DNA of 64,000 bases, from positions 248,001-312,000 of the forward strand of contig NZ_OZ035006.1 in the NCBI RefSeq assembly GCF_964031115.1, given 5' to 3'. The translations under genes were made by a program, and so were the position numbers. Within the stretch, counting starts at the first letter, position 1; every line of letters begins with the position of its first letter. Positions 22,597-32,959 of this stretch are shown in pieces. Source of the DNA: Spiroplasma endosymbiont of Clivina fossor. GTDB lineage: Bacteria; Bacillota_I; Bacilli_A; Mycoplasmatales; Nriv7. The notes beneath the pieces are model-generated. The model searched no databases and was not told the DNA's origin. It was given only the letters and a program-made list of their open reading frames with translations.

Positions 22597-22692
22597 CTAA
22601 TTAACCATTGCCACCAGCACAGCTGATCTAATAATATTAATTTCTAAGAATTTTCCCACTTCAAAACTAAATTGATATTTACTATCCTTCAT
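22597..22692 (-). CDS. Possible 31-aa upstream ORF
   Basis: ATG 22692 has a much better ribosome site (AGAAAGGGATACAAATT) than the carrier gene it precedes. It ends in TAG at 22597, 4 bp before the carrier ATG, and encodes MKDSKYQFSFEVGKFLEINI and a short hydrophobic tail. It could be a leader peptide translationally coupled to the carrier, or the stump of a lost gene. Confidence 0.35.
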   Translation of the reverse strand: MKDSKYQFSFEVGKFLEINIIRSAVLVAMVN

Positions 22693-22737
22693 AATTTGTA
22701 TCCCTTTCTAATTTCACATATTTGCATATATTTTAGC

Positions 22738-22766
22738 ACAAAAAAACAACAAGAATTAACTTGTTG
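22738..22766 (-). terminator. Terminator of rplU-prp-rpmA
   Basis: Stem CAACAAG / CTTGTTG with a 6-nt loop, followed on the minus strand by a run of seven or more T, about 34 bp after rpmA. Confidence 0.8.
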
Positions 22767-22799
22767 CTTCTCATAATATTTAATTTAACAAGAAAAAGA

Positions 22800-23084
22800 C
22801 TATTTTTTATAAACTGAAACTTTCGTTCTCTTTTTACCATAGCGCTCATATTTAACAACACCCTTAATTAAAGAAAACAAAGTATCATCGCCACCACGAC
22901 CAACACTATTTCCAGGATGAATCTTAGTTCCCCTTTGACGATAAATAATCATCCCCGTCTTCGCTAATTGTCCATCACTTAACTTAGCACCTAATCGTTT
23001 AGAATGTGATTCACGACCATTACGAGTAGAACCACCACCTTTTTTAGTGGCAAAGAATTGAATATCTAACTTAAATCTCATCAT
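22800..23084 (-). CDS. rpmA: 50S ribosomal protein L27
   Basis: A 94-aa large-subunit protein near the peptidyl transferase centre. The conserved body [30 protein letters not shown] is clear. The N-terminal extension [21 protein letters not shown] matches the Firmicute/mollicute pattern in which FF-A is cut off to expose the mature GG-rich end, consistent with the Prp protease gene immediately upstream (5 bp). Two ATG codons in tandem; the first is taken. Confidence 0.96.
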   Translation of the reverse strand: MMRFKLDIQFFATKKGGGSTRNGRESHSKRLGAKLSDGQLAKTGMIIYRQRGTKIHPGNSVGRGGDDTLFSLIKGVVKYERYGKKRTKVSVYKK

Positions 23085-23089
23085 AATAA

Positions 23090-23395
23090 TTATATCTCCT
23101 TAATTTCTATATTTTGTGGATATTGCTCAGCAATAGTTTGTAACTGATAAACCATTGTATTCAACACAATTTGATTAACAGCTTGCACTTCTAAAACCTT
23201 AATAATAATATCAACCTTAACCGAAATAGTAATACTATCCTGACATTGCCGATCTAATGCATTTAAAGTTCCAAAAACAACAGCACTAATCGCACTACAA
23301 ACAATATCTTGACCCTTTACTTTAAAACCAGAATGACCACTAACAATTACTTGATAATAATTATTTTGCTGTCTTTGAATCTGAACCCGAACCAT
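23090..23395 (-). CDS. prp: Ribosomal-processing cysteine protease Prp
   Basis: A 101-aa protease that removes the N-terminal extension of L27. The catalytic His is in VSGHSGF (about residue 20) and the catalytic Cys in [15 protein letters not shown] (about residue 33), the family pattern GHA/SG...D.VCaavS. It lies between L21 and L27 as in other Gram-positive relatives. The gene starts inside the 3' end of rplU (35-bp overlap) in another frame, implying translational coupling. Confidence 0.92.
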   Translation of the reverse strand: MVRVQIQRQQNNYYQVIVSGHSGFKVKGQDIVCSAISAVVFGTLNALDRQCQDSITISVKVDIIIKVLEVQAVNQIVLNTMVYQLQTIAEQYPQNIEIKEI

Positions 23396-23774
23396 TATTA
23401 CTATCACTAATTTCTGCTGTCGGCACCGCCGCTTTTGACTTAGTTTCAACAACTTTAAAAACCTTTTTTGCTCCATCTAATAAAATATCAATAATTTTCA
23501 CTTGTGTATATGGTTGACGATGACCATACTTAGTTTTACTATTTTTCTTTGCTTTATAGGTAAAAACCACAATCTTTTTTTCTTTACCTTGTTTAATTAT
23601 TTGACCAACAACCTTAGCATTTGGTACGAACCTTCGACCAATGTTACCATCAATCATTAAAACCTTATCAAATTCAACAACATCGCCAGCATCACCAGCG
23701 ATTTTTTCAATTCAAATTACTTGTTCCTTTTCAACACTTAGTTGCTTGCCACCAGTTAAAATAATAGCAGACAT
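23361..23774 (-). CDS. rplU: 50S ribosomal protein L21
   Basis: A 137-aa large-subunit protein. The start AIILTGGKQLSVEKEQVIWI and the KKVKYGHRQPYTQVKI-like segment (KTKYGHRQPYTQVKIIDIL) are diagnostic. The C-terminus is longer than usual, with a Ser/Asn/Gly-rich tail that overlaps the prp start. ATG 23774 is preferred over ATG 23783 because GGAGGG lies about ten bases before it but almost touches the upstream ATG. Confidence 0.95.
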
Positions 23775-23784
23775 ATAATACATA

Positions 23785-23875
23785 CCCTCCAGCTTAGACT
23801 CGCCAATTTAGGTGAGATTAAACTACTTATAAACCTATTTCGTGCGGTTGAAACCGTTTAAAGTTATCACAAATT
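23785..23875 (-). promoter_or_regulatory. Probable L21 leader region
   Basis: A 5' leader of about 90 nt with two short hairpins on the minus strand: CGGTT-TCA-ACCG, and CUCACC...GGCGAG with one mismatch. It precedes the GGAGGG site of rplU. L21 leaders are known autoregulatory RNAs in low-GC Gram-positive bacteria; a match here is inferred from position and folding only. Confidence 0.35.
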
Positions 23876-23902
23876 AATATTGCAATACTTACAACATTAA
23901 TA

Positions 23903-23908
23903 ATTATA
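23903..23908 (-). promoter_or_regulatory. Extended -10 box for rplU operon
   Basis: TATAAT on the minus strand, in the context TTAGGTTATAAT. The -35 region is weak (ACCGA). It lies about 130 bp before the rplU start, leaving room for the leader RNA. Confidence 0.5.
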
Positions 23909-23945
23909 ACCTAAAATAAATATTTTCGGTAGTAAAATATGAATT

Positions 23946-24065
23946 GGGTCGCGTTTAGTTTTCTTAGGTATTTTTTAAAAAAGAAAAAATAATCATTTAC
24001 TATAAATTATTTCAATATGCAAATTAAGTATATATTTCTTATGTATGATTTTTGTTGTAAAAAAT
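23946..24065. repeat. 120-bp repeat with GGTCGCG end
   Basis: Nearly identical to 28762-28881, including the flank of an IS1595 copy on its right. It starts GGTCGCGTTTAGTTTTCTTA and carries no ORF. Confidence 0.7.
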
Positions 24066-25212
24066 TTTTAATTTTGTCGAAAACTCTTGATATTTATTGA
24101 ATATACTTAATTTTAGGTATATTTTTAATATGATAGAGGGGGATAATAATTATGGAAAAAATAATTCAAGAACTAGTAAATACTTTAACAGATGATCAAT
24201 TTTTAGAATTTTATGAAAAAGTCAAACAACAAGCAGAATTAATAAAAAAACAAAAACGTTTAAATGAAATTGATCAAAAATTTAGAGCGCACGGTATTTA
24301 AATGCCCTAAATGTGAATCTTACCATTGCGTTAAAAATGGACATAATTCAGAAGGAAAACAAAAATATTTATGTAAAAATTGCCGTGCAAGTTTTGACGC
24401 TTTTCGTAATCATTTTATTTATTGAAGTCATTTAAATTATGAACAATGAAATTTATTGATTCAAATTTCATTGCTGGGGCAATCTAGTAAAACAATTTCT
24501 CGTTTTATTAAAACTACATTAAAAACTGCTTGATATAATCGTCAAAAATTAATGAAATCAAAACAATTAGAAAATACCCAATTAAAATTTAAAAAATTAT
24601 CTGGTAAAATCCAAATCGATGAAACATTTATTAAAGAAATCCATAAAGGAAATTTCAAATATAAAACTGATCCACGAAGAATTCACCTTGACCCATTCGC
24701 AACTAATACTAAATGCTGTATTCAAATGGCAATTGATAATAATAACAATATTTATGTTAAATCCACAAACACCAAACGTTTACAAAAACAATGAGTTATT
24801 GAAAATATGAACAAAGAATTAATTAACGAAAATTCAATTATTACTTCTGATATGCAAAAATTATATTTTTTAGTAGCAAAACAAACAAATTCTACTTTAT
24901 GTGTAACTAAAACAACAATTAATCCTGAAGCTAGTTATCGTAACTTAAATAAAATCAGTAAATTACAATCTAGTCTTAAAGAAGCCTTAATTCATTATCA
25001 TGGTTTAGGTTTTACTAATATTCAAAATTATTTAAATCTCTGAAAATGAAAATACCAACATAAGGGTTTAACTCCAAACCAACAAACAGCGGTATTATAT
25101 TTTAATGTATAAAAAAGTTAAAGTAAAAATAGTAATTTTACATAAAAGCCTTTTAAAATTATCAAGTTGATGATTTTTTTTATTTTATCAAGAGTTTTCG
25201 ACAAAATTAAAA
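24066..25212 (+). mobile_element. IS1595-like element, copy F
   Basis: 1147 bp with perfect 8-bp duplication TAAAAAAT (24058-24065 and 25213-25220). Confidence 0.95.
24152..25112 (+). pseudogene. IS1595-like transposase, frameshifted
   Basis: Near 24290-24301 the copy reads GCGCACGGTATTTAAATG where intact copies read GCGCAAGGTATTAAATG. The extra T closes the frame just before the first zinc knuckle. The rest is intact in the other frame to TAA 25112. Confidence 0.9.
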
Positions 25213-25379
25213 TAAAAAATTATTTTAATGTTGTTTTTATAAGCATTTTACTTAGTTTTTATAACCTTTTATTAAGATTATGTTTGTTAATATTAAATAT
25301 TTTGTTTTATTACTTATTTTTCAAATAAAACGATAATTAAATTGTAGTTACTTTTCTTTCAAAATTAATCAAATATTTT

Positions 25380-25407
25380 TCCACCTAACAAAACTTTACG
25401 CGCCCTT
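25380..25407. repeat. Short repeat CCACCTAACAAAACTTTACG
   Basis: This block (25381-25402), preceded by a CAAATATTTTT run, recurs at 38884-38905 and resembles the GGTCGCG repeat end (inverse CCTAAGAAAACTAAACGCG). It touches the 3' end of the AbgT-type gene. Confidence 0.5.
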
Positions 25408-25408
25408 A

Positions 25409-27142
25409 TTAACATCTGTTTAATAATGATGACTGCATAGTATAAATTAAATTTCTTGGTAATATAATTGATTTAACGATATTATCACTACTAACAATAT
25501 CAATATAAATTGGACCATCAACACCAACAGGAAGTCCAGTAACACTTCAAAGGAGAAAAATAATTGTTCCCATTAATAAGAAAGACAGTGAATATGGAAA
25601 CATGATTGACATCATTGAACCAATTTCAAATTTCTCTTTTTGTTTTGGTTGAATTCATTCTTTCGCTCAAATAATTATTAAAGGAAAGTATGGCATTAGT
25701 GGTGAAATCATATTTGTTGAAGCATCACCAACACGATAAGCAGCAATTGCGGCTGCTGGATGAATTTGCGACTTTAATAAAGCCATTACAAATATTGGCC
25801 CCAAAATCCCTCATTTAACAGACATTGAACCAATAAATAAATTAATAATTGTTACAATTAAAATAAAAACAAATAAAGTTAATGTTGTACTATTAAAGTT
25901 AATTGCCGAACCAATATAATATCCTAAAGCAATATCAATTCCTGATTGCGCAAAACCAGCAATAAACTGTGTCATAACTAAAAATAAAATTAAACTTGGA
26001 GCAGTTTTTTTAAATCCAATAACTAAAGCATTAACAATATCATCTTTAGTTTTAAATGTCTTGGCAGCAAAACCATAAGTTATTCCAATACCTAAAAATA
26101 AAAACCCAATAATTAATACTAAGTGTGTCGTTAATTGATAGTCTTTCGGTTCTAATTTTTTATTAGGAGTAATATTAGTAATATTATTAATAAAACCATT
26201 AAATGGTGCTTGGGGAATAAAAGTCATTAATAATATTCCAATAATATAAATAATCACAAACCCTAAAACAAATCACATTGCTTTTCGCTGTTGATCATCT
26301 AAATGAAAATTTTTATTAACTTGCAAATCATCTCTTTTGGCAATCGGATAATGAGCAATAATTCTTTTATCAACAACTTTTTCAGTAATAAATCAACCAA
26401 TTAATGTAAACACAAATAAAAGTAATAATGTAAAATAATAAGTTGATAATGGATTTACTTGATAAGCAGAACCCTTACCTAAAAAATCATTTGTTAATGA
26501 AGCCATTATAAACTCAACACTTCCCGGAATAAGTGATGTTGCAAATCCACCAGCAACACCAGCAAATACTGCCGCCATTCCTGTTAAAGGATGCCTACCG
26601 ATACGATAATATAATGTCCCTGCTAACGGAATTAAAATTAAATAACCAGCATCAGCCGCTAATGATGAAATACATCCTAGAAAAATGCAAGCCGGAGTTA
26701 AAATTACTTTTGGTAAACTAGAACCAACTTTTCTTAAAGAAACATCAATAAAGCCTGATTTATCAGCCACACCAACAAACACTGTTGTTAACAATACAAT
26801 TCCCGTTGTTGCTAATCCCATAAAATTACTAATAAAGTTTTTTAATCATCATACAATACCATCACGACCAATAAGATTAAAAAACTTTAGTTGATATTCA
26901 TCAACTACTTTATTGGTATTACGATCATAAAATTTTTCTAAAACAACACCAGCAGGTAAAGCATAACTTAATATTAATGATACTAACATTAAAATAATAA
27001 TCAAATAAATAAATAAATAAAATGGTTTTGGTAATTTATTTCCTAATCATTCAATACCATTTAATGATTTATTAATTCCTTTATTAACACCTCTACTAAC
27101 TTTTTTTCAAGTCCTTTGCCGCCTATTTATATTTTCTTCCAT
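25409..27142 (-). CDS. AbgT-family transporter
   Basis: A 577-aa membrane carrier with about 12 helices. Family features: a charged N-terminus followed by GIEWLGNKLPKPFYLFIYL, WWLKNFISNFMGLATTGIVLL, SSLAADAGYLILIPLAGTLYYRIGRHPLTGMAAVFAGVAGGF, and AAYRVGDASTNMISPLMPYFPLII. Members move p-aminobenzoyl-glutamate, peptides or sulfonamides with proton exchange; the substrate here is unknown. The last ~30 residues after GLPVGVDGPI do not look like the family end and run up to a short repeat, so the 3' end may have been rewritten by a rearrangement. It follows pepV by 17 bp, suggesting a peptide uptake and cleavage pair. Confidence 0.83.
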
Positions 27143-27159
27143 AAATAAAATCTCCGTTT

Positions 27160-28513
27160 CTATATACTATCCAAAGCGATAATTGCTTGAATATAAATTT
27201 TTTTAAATCTGAAATTAAAACTTGTTCATTATATTGATGTTCCGTTGAAGTATTACTATCAAAAATAGCCCCAAAAGCAACACAATTTTCCATACTCCGA
27301 GCGTAAGTAAGTCCCACCACCAATTGCTAACGGTTGCGACATATCATTAGTTGCTTGCTGATAAACATTTAATAATTTTTTAACAATTAATGAGTTTTTA
27401 TCAAAAAATAATTTTTCTTTTAAATCAACTTCCTCAATTACTAAATTATATGGTGCTAATGAAGCTTCTAATTTCTTTAAAATTACATTAACATCTGTAT
27501 GAACGGGAATTCTAAAATCACAACCAATAAAATTAGTTTTTGAATTCATTTCAATCAAACCAACATTAAGAGTTAACTTCCCTGATTCATCTTCAATATT
27601 AGTAAAAATATTAATAGCATTGGGGATTGGGGTCTAATCTTAATTGTTGTGCAATTCACATGACTAATTTACTATCATTATTAATTGTTGCTAACGCCAT
27701 TACTAATTGTAATCCTGCATTTATTCCCTCTTGTGGTTTTGAGCCATGAACAGCTTTTCCTAAAACAATAACCTTATTATCTTGTTTTTTATATAAAAAC
27801 TTATTTTGTTCTAATACCATAATTAATGTTTCTAATTGTGAACCACGATATTCTGCTTGATCACAAGTAACATTATAAGCTGCACCACCATTTATTGTAA
27901 AATCTTGTTGCGGATTTTTTTCAATAATTTTTAAATTTAAAATCGTTTTTTCAGCATATACAAGTGGAAAATAACCATCCGGAGTATATGCAAATTTTGG
28001 TTTTTCTTCATTATTCATATAATGCTTAATTGAATCTCATGTTGTTTCTTCGGTAATACCAAAAATTAACCGAATTCTTTTTTGAGGAATAAAACCTTCA
28101 TCAACTAAATATTTTAAAGCAAATAAATTTATAATCGCCGGTCCTTTATCATCAATAACTCCCCGACCATAAAGAATATCATTTTTAATAGTTGGTTCAA
28201 AAGGAGGAAATTCTCACTTTGATAAATCACCTGGGGAAACAACATCAAGATGACATAAAATCCCAATTAATTCTTTACCAGCACCATACTCAATATATCC
28301 ATAACGATTTTGTGTTCCTAATTTAGTTTTAAAACCAAGTTTTTTACCTAAATCAATAACATCCTCTAATACTTGATGAACATTTTTTCCATAAGGATAT
28401 TGTTCATTAACTTCACCCTTACTAAATGAAGGTACTTTAATTATTGCTTTAATTGCTTCCAAAGAAGTTTGAAACAAATCATTAAACCGCTGCTCATTAA
28501 TATCTGATTCCAT
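27160..28513 (-). pseudogene. pepV: M20 dipeptidase PepV-type, frameshifted
   Basis: A zinc dipeptidase of the PepV/PepD group. Metal and catalytic segments are GILCHLDVVSPGDL, YGRGVIDDKGPAIINLFAL, FGITEETTW, GKAVHGSKPQEGINA and PLAIGGGTYARS. The frame is broken by a direct 7-bp duplication (ATTGGGG twice, 27619-27632) and a 4-bp duplication (GTAA twice, 27303-27310), with a probable third shift before the C-terminal IYIQAIIALDSI. The start ATG 28513 has GAAAGGAT upstream. The breaks are small duplications without any IS. Unless they are assembly errors, the gene is inactive. Confidence 0.88.
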
Positions 28514-28595
28514 TTTTTCTTTATCCTTTCTTTTAAAAAATAATAATACTTTAATTTTAACATATTTGTCATATTTTCTAAAATCAGATAGTAAA

Positions 28596-28881
28596 CTAGG
28601 TCGCGTTTAGTTTTCTTAGGTATTGCCTTTGAAGAAGTAAAACAATCAGCTAATTATATTATTTAATTACTAAACTAACCCTACCTTTCTTGTTATTGTC
28701 ATTTTTATTCGTTACCATTTTATCATATTATTGAATTTTTACACAATAAAAATTATTAATTAGGTCGCGTTTAGTTTTCTTAGGTATTTTTTAAAAAAGA
28801 AAAAATAATCATTTACTATAAATTATTTCAATATGCAAATTAAGTATATATTTCTTATGTATGATTTTTGTTATAAAAAAT
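28596..28881. repeat. Two head-to-tail GGTCGCG repeats
   Basis: Fills the 454-bp gap between pepV and IS1595 copy G. The first unit (28596-28760) is the inverse of 19196-19360. The second (28762-28881) equals 23946-24065. Both begin GGTCGCGTTTAGTTTTCTTA but differ after GGTATT. No gene is visible. Confidence 0.65.
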
Positions 28882-30027
28882 TTTTAATTTTGTCGAAAAC
28901 TCTTGATATTTATTGAATATACTTAATTTTAGGTATATTTTTAATATGATAGAGGGGGATAATAATTATGGAAAAAATAATTCAAGAACTAGTAAATACT
29001 TTAACAGATGATCAATTTTTAGAATTTTATGAAAAAGTCAAACAACAAGCAGAATTAATAAAAAAACAAAAACGGTTAAATGAAATTGATCAAAAATTTA
29101 GAGCGCAAGGTATTAAATGCCCTAAATGTGAATCTTACCATTGCGTTAAAAATGGACATAATTCAGAAGGAAAACAAAAATATTTATGTAAAAATTGCCG
29201 TGCAAGTTTTGACGCTTTTCGTAATCATTTTATTTATTGAAGTCATTTAAATTATGAACAATGAAATTTATTGATTCAAATTTCATTGCTGGGGCAATCT
29301 AGTAAAACAATTTCTCGTTTTATTAAAACTACATTAAAAACTGCTTGATATAATCGTCAAAAATTAATGAAATCAAAACAATTAGAAAATACCCAATTAA
29401 AATTTAAAAAATTATCTGGTAAAATCCAAATCGATGAAACATTTATTAAAGAAATCCATAAAGGAAATTTCAAATATAAAACTGATCCACGAAGAATTCA
29501 CCTTGACCCATTCGCAACTAATACTAAATGCTGTATTCAAATGGCAATTGATAATAATAACAATATTTATGTTAAATCCACAAACATCAAACGTTTACAA
29601 AAACAATGAGTTATTGAAAATATGAACAAAGAATTAATTAACGAAAATTCAATTATTACTTCTGATATGCAAAAATTATATTTTTTAGTAGCAAAACAAA
29701 CAAATTCTACTTTATGTGTAACTAAAACAACAATTAATTCTGAAGCTAGTTATCGTAACTTAAATAAAATCAGTAAATTACAATCTAGTCTTAAAGAAGC
29801 CTTAATTCATTATCATGGTTTAGGTTTTACTAATATTCAAAATTATTTAAATCTCTGAAAATGAAAATACCAACATAAGGGTTTAACTCCAAACCAACAA
29901 ACAGCGGTATTATATTTTAATGTATAAAAAAGTTAAAGTAAAAATAGTAATTTTACATAAAAGCCTTTTAAAATTATCAAGTTGATGATTTTTTTTATTT
30001 TATCAAGAGTTTTCGACAAAATTAAAA
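28882..30027 (+). mobile_element. IS1595-like element, copy G (complete)
   Basis: 1146 bp with both ends. The left flank carries TAAAAAAT as in copy F, but the right flank (AAAACATT) does not match, so this copy looks like a recombinant of copy F and its left flank rather than an independent insertion. Confidence 0.92.
28968..29927 (+). CDS. IS1595-like transposase, intact
   Basis: A 319-aa protein, open throughout in code 4, with the same domain order as the copy at 15579. Differences are single residues (for example NIKRL instead of NTKRL and INSEAS instead of INPEAS). The ribosome site is GAGGGGG instead of GAGGTGG. Confidence 0.85.
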
Positions 30028-30667
30028 AAAACATTTGGTATTAATATTTCTACGGGACTGTACAATTAACTGTGTCTCTAAGTAATTAACTTAAATTCAC
30101 TCTGTCTTCAAATTTTATCATTAAATGTGAAATTGCACTACCCCAATTTTGAATTGGCATCGTTCATTTCTTAACCATATTTTGAAATGCTAAATAAAAT
30201 ATTTTAAAAACTGATGCGTCATTAGGAAAAATCTTTTTATTCTTAATGACTTTTCTTAGTTGACTATTAACAGATTCAATCGCATTAGTTGTGTAAATAA
30301 TCCTTCTAAATTCTTGAGGATATTCAAGAAAAATTATTAAATTATTTCAGTTATTTTTTCATGATTTAGTAATTTGTGGATACTTTTTATTTCATTTTTC
30401 TGAAAAATGATCTAAAGCAACTAGCGCTATTTCTTCATTAATTGCTGTATAAATTGATTTTAAATCATTAGCTACAAGTTTGCGATCTTTGTAAGGGACA
30501 AATTTTAAACTATTACGAATTTGATGAACGATGCATAATTGGTGCTGTGTTTTTCGGAACACAGCTTCTATTGCATCAGACAGACATTCCAGTTAAATTA
30601 TCGCTACAAGCAACAAGAATATCTTGTAACCCACGATTTTTCATTTCCGTAAGATTTTATATATATT

Positions 30668-31735
30668 AGACTTCTTGCAAAATTAATATGATAATTATAA
30701 TTTTTAAATTTAAAATAAATATAAAAGTGTTATTAAAATAATTTTTAGATTATTTTTACAAATATTTTGTCATTAAAACATAATAAAAATTATTATTTAC
30801 AATAAAAAAAGACTGAAATTTTAAATTATCAAATATATTTAAACTAATAGTTGTAAATTATAAATTGAAGCTATTAAATTAAATCTTAAAGCAAATCTTT
30901 TTCTACGATTTCGATATTTTTCACTAATAATTTTAAATTTTTTAAGTATAGCAAAAACATTTTCAATAACAATTCTCATTTTTGAAATTCGCTCATTATT
31001 TTGCTTTTCTTCTTTATTTAAAGGGTTTTTCTTTGATTTTCTTTTAGGAATTAAAACATTATGATTAATTTTTTGTATGCCTTGATAACCTAAATCCACT
31101 AAAACAGTTGTTTCTGGTAAAAATTTAATTTTTGAATCTTTTAAAATTTTAAAGTCATGGTTTTTACCATAAGAAAAATCAGAACTAATAATTTTTTTAC
31201 TATCTTTTTCAATTATAACTTGTGTTTTTATTGTGTGTTTTTTCTTTTTTCCTGAGTAGTGCTGTTTTTGTCTTTTTTTGGGCGTTGGATTTGGCTTTCA
31301 GTTACATCAATTATAACAGTCTTATCTTTGAAATAATCTTTTAATAGTGATTTTTGACCAGTAAGTTGTTGAAAATTAGGGTGTTTTATTAAAGTGTCTT
31401 CAATTCATTTGATATTTCTATAACAACTACTTTCACTAATATCATAACTTTTTGCAATATGAAAATAAGTTCTATATTCTCTTCAATATTCTAAAGTCAT
31501 TAAAATACGATTTTCTAATGATAATTTATTGGTTCTTCCGCGACGAAATCTCTTTTTTAATTCTTCTATTTTTAAAATTTCTAGCATTTTATTAAAAGTA
31601 GTATGTTTAATACCAGTTAATCTTAAAAAATTTTTATCACTTATTTGATTATTTTTTTTAAATTTCATTTAAATTCCACCTTTTTATTAAAAACAACAAT
31701 TCAATTATATTTTAAATTAATTTTGCAAGAAGTCT
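30668..31735 (-). mobile_element. IS5-like element, copy 6
   Basis: 1068 bp with ATT duplication (30665-30667 and 31736-31738). Confidence 0.95.
30839..31668 (-). CDS. IS5-like transposase OrfAB, copy 6
   Basis: OrfA from 31668, OrfB to 30839. The protein equals copy 1. Confidence 0.87.
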
Positions 31736-32462
31736 ATTAAGTCAAAATTTGGCTCTCTCATTCTCGCTAATTCACATTCCTAAAATATCTTTTAAACCAT
31801 CTAAATTAATTCCTAAGACAAGACAAACTGCTTTATTTATTATTCGTTTATCTTGCTTTACTTTAACAACAATACAATCAAAATAAACAATCGGATAAAT
31901 CTTCTCTAAAGGTTTAGTTTGTCACATTTTAACTTCTTCAATAACATCATCAGTTATTTGACTAATTAAACTTTCTGAAATTTCTGCTCCGTGATAGAAT
32001 TCTTGCAATTGTGCTTTGATATCAGAAATTGTCATTCCTCTTGCATATAAAGAAATTACTTTTTGATCAAAGTTATCAAATCTTCTTTGTCTTTTCGGAA
32101 TAATTACTGGTTCAAAAGTACTATTTCGATCTCTTGGTACATCAATTGCGATTGAACCATTTTTAGTAATAATGGTTTTTTGTGTGTTGCCATTTCTTTT
32201 ATTATGATTCTCATCAGTTTCAAGATGATCTTTAATTTCCGTATTTAACATTCGTTTAGTTAATTTTTTGGTAAATTCCTGAAAAATAGTATTGCCTTTA
32301 AATAAATCTTGTGGATTATCAATATTTTCTAAAAAATAATCAACAACTTTATCAATTGCATCAGGTTCTTTTTTTATTTTTTTTTTGTCATTTTCTGTCC
32401 TCCTTCGTTTAAGTATAATTCAGAATGAATTATCGAGACACAGAATTTTGGACAGGCCCAAT

Positions 32463-32491
32463 TCTCTCTCTCTCTCTCTTTCTCTCTCTAC
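32463..32491. repeat. (TC)n microsatellite
   Basis: About 29 bp of TC repeats with one TTT interruption, exactly between the IS256 end and the truncated IS3 gene. Unusual in such AT-rich DNA. Confidence 0.85.
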
Positions 32492-32959
32492 ACGATATGT
32501 TTGTTTAAAATTCATTCATTTATGAATTAAATTAATCTTTTAATTTTTCATTAATTTTAATAATTTTTTATGATTAATAATTCATCCAGTTTCCTTCTCA
32601 ATAGCAATTTTTAGTCTCCTATACCCGTAACATTTCTTATGCTTTTCAAAAATTTTTTTAATAATATTTATTTCTTTAAAATCATTTTTATTATTAAATC
32701 TTTGTTTATAATAATTAGTACGATTAACATTAAGAATTTTACATAATACTTTTATTGAGTATTTATTTTTATAAATTAATAAAATTTATTTTATATTTTG
32801 TTGTTGTCTTGAGAAGGAAAGGAACTTTTTTAGAATTTCATTTTCTAATCTTAAATATTCAAGCTCACTATAATTTGCCTTATGAATTTTTCTTTCAAAA
32901 TTTCAATTTTTATTTTTATGTTTATAAAGTCACTGACTAATAGTATTGCGAGAAATATT

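Larger units (their letters stand above)
30086..32391 (-). pseudogene. IS256-family transposase, interrupted and frameshifted
   Basis: Start ATG 32391, stop TAA 30086. The N-terminal half to SENEGAKFWL is cleaner than in copy 1 (no shift near LYARGMTISD). The IS5 sits at 30668-31735. Downstream, GACAGACA adds four bases in the second-Asp region, breaking the frame again. As in copy 1, the ATG and an A10 run are one base out of frame with the body. Confidence 0.87.
30054..32459 (-). mobile_element. IS256-family element, copy 2, split by IS5
   Basis: Ends GGGACTGTACAATTAACTGTG at 30054 and, inverted, GGGCCTGTCCAAAATTCTGTG at 32459. Flanks (ATTTCTAC and AATTCTCT) do not form a duplication. IS5 copy 6 interrupts it. 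Confidence 0.88.
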
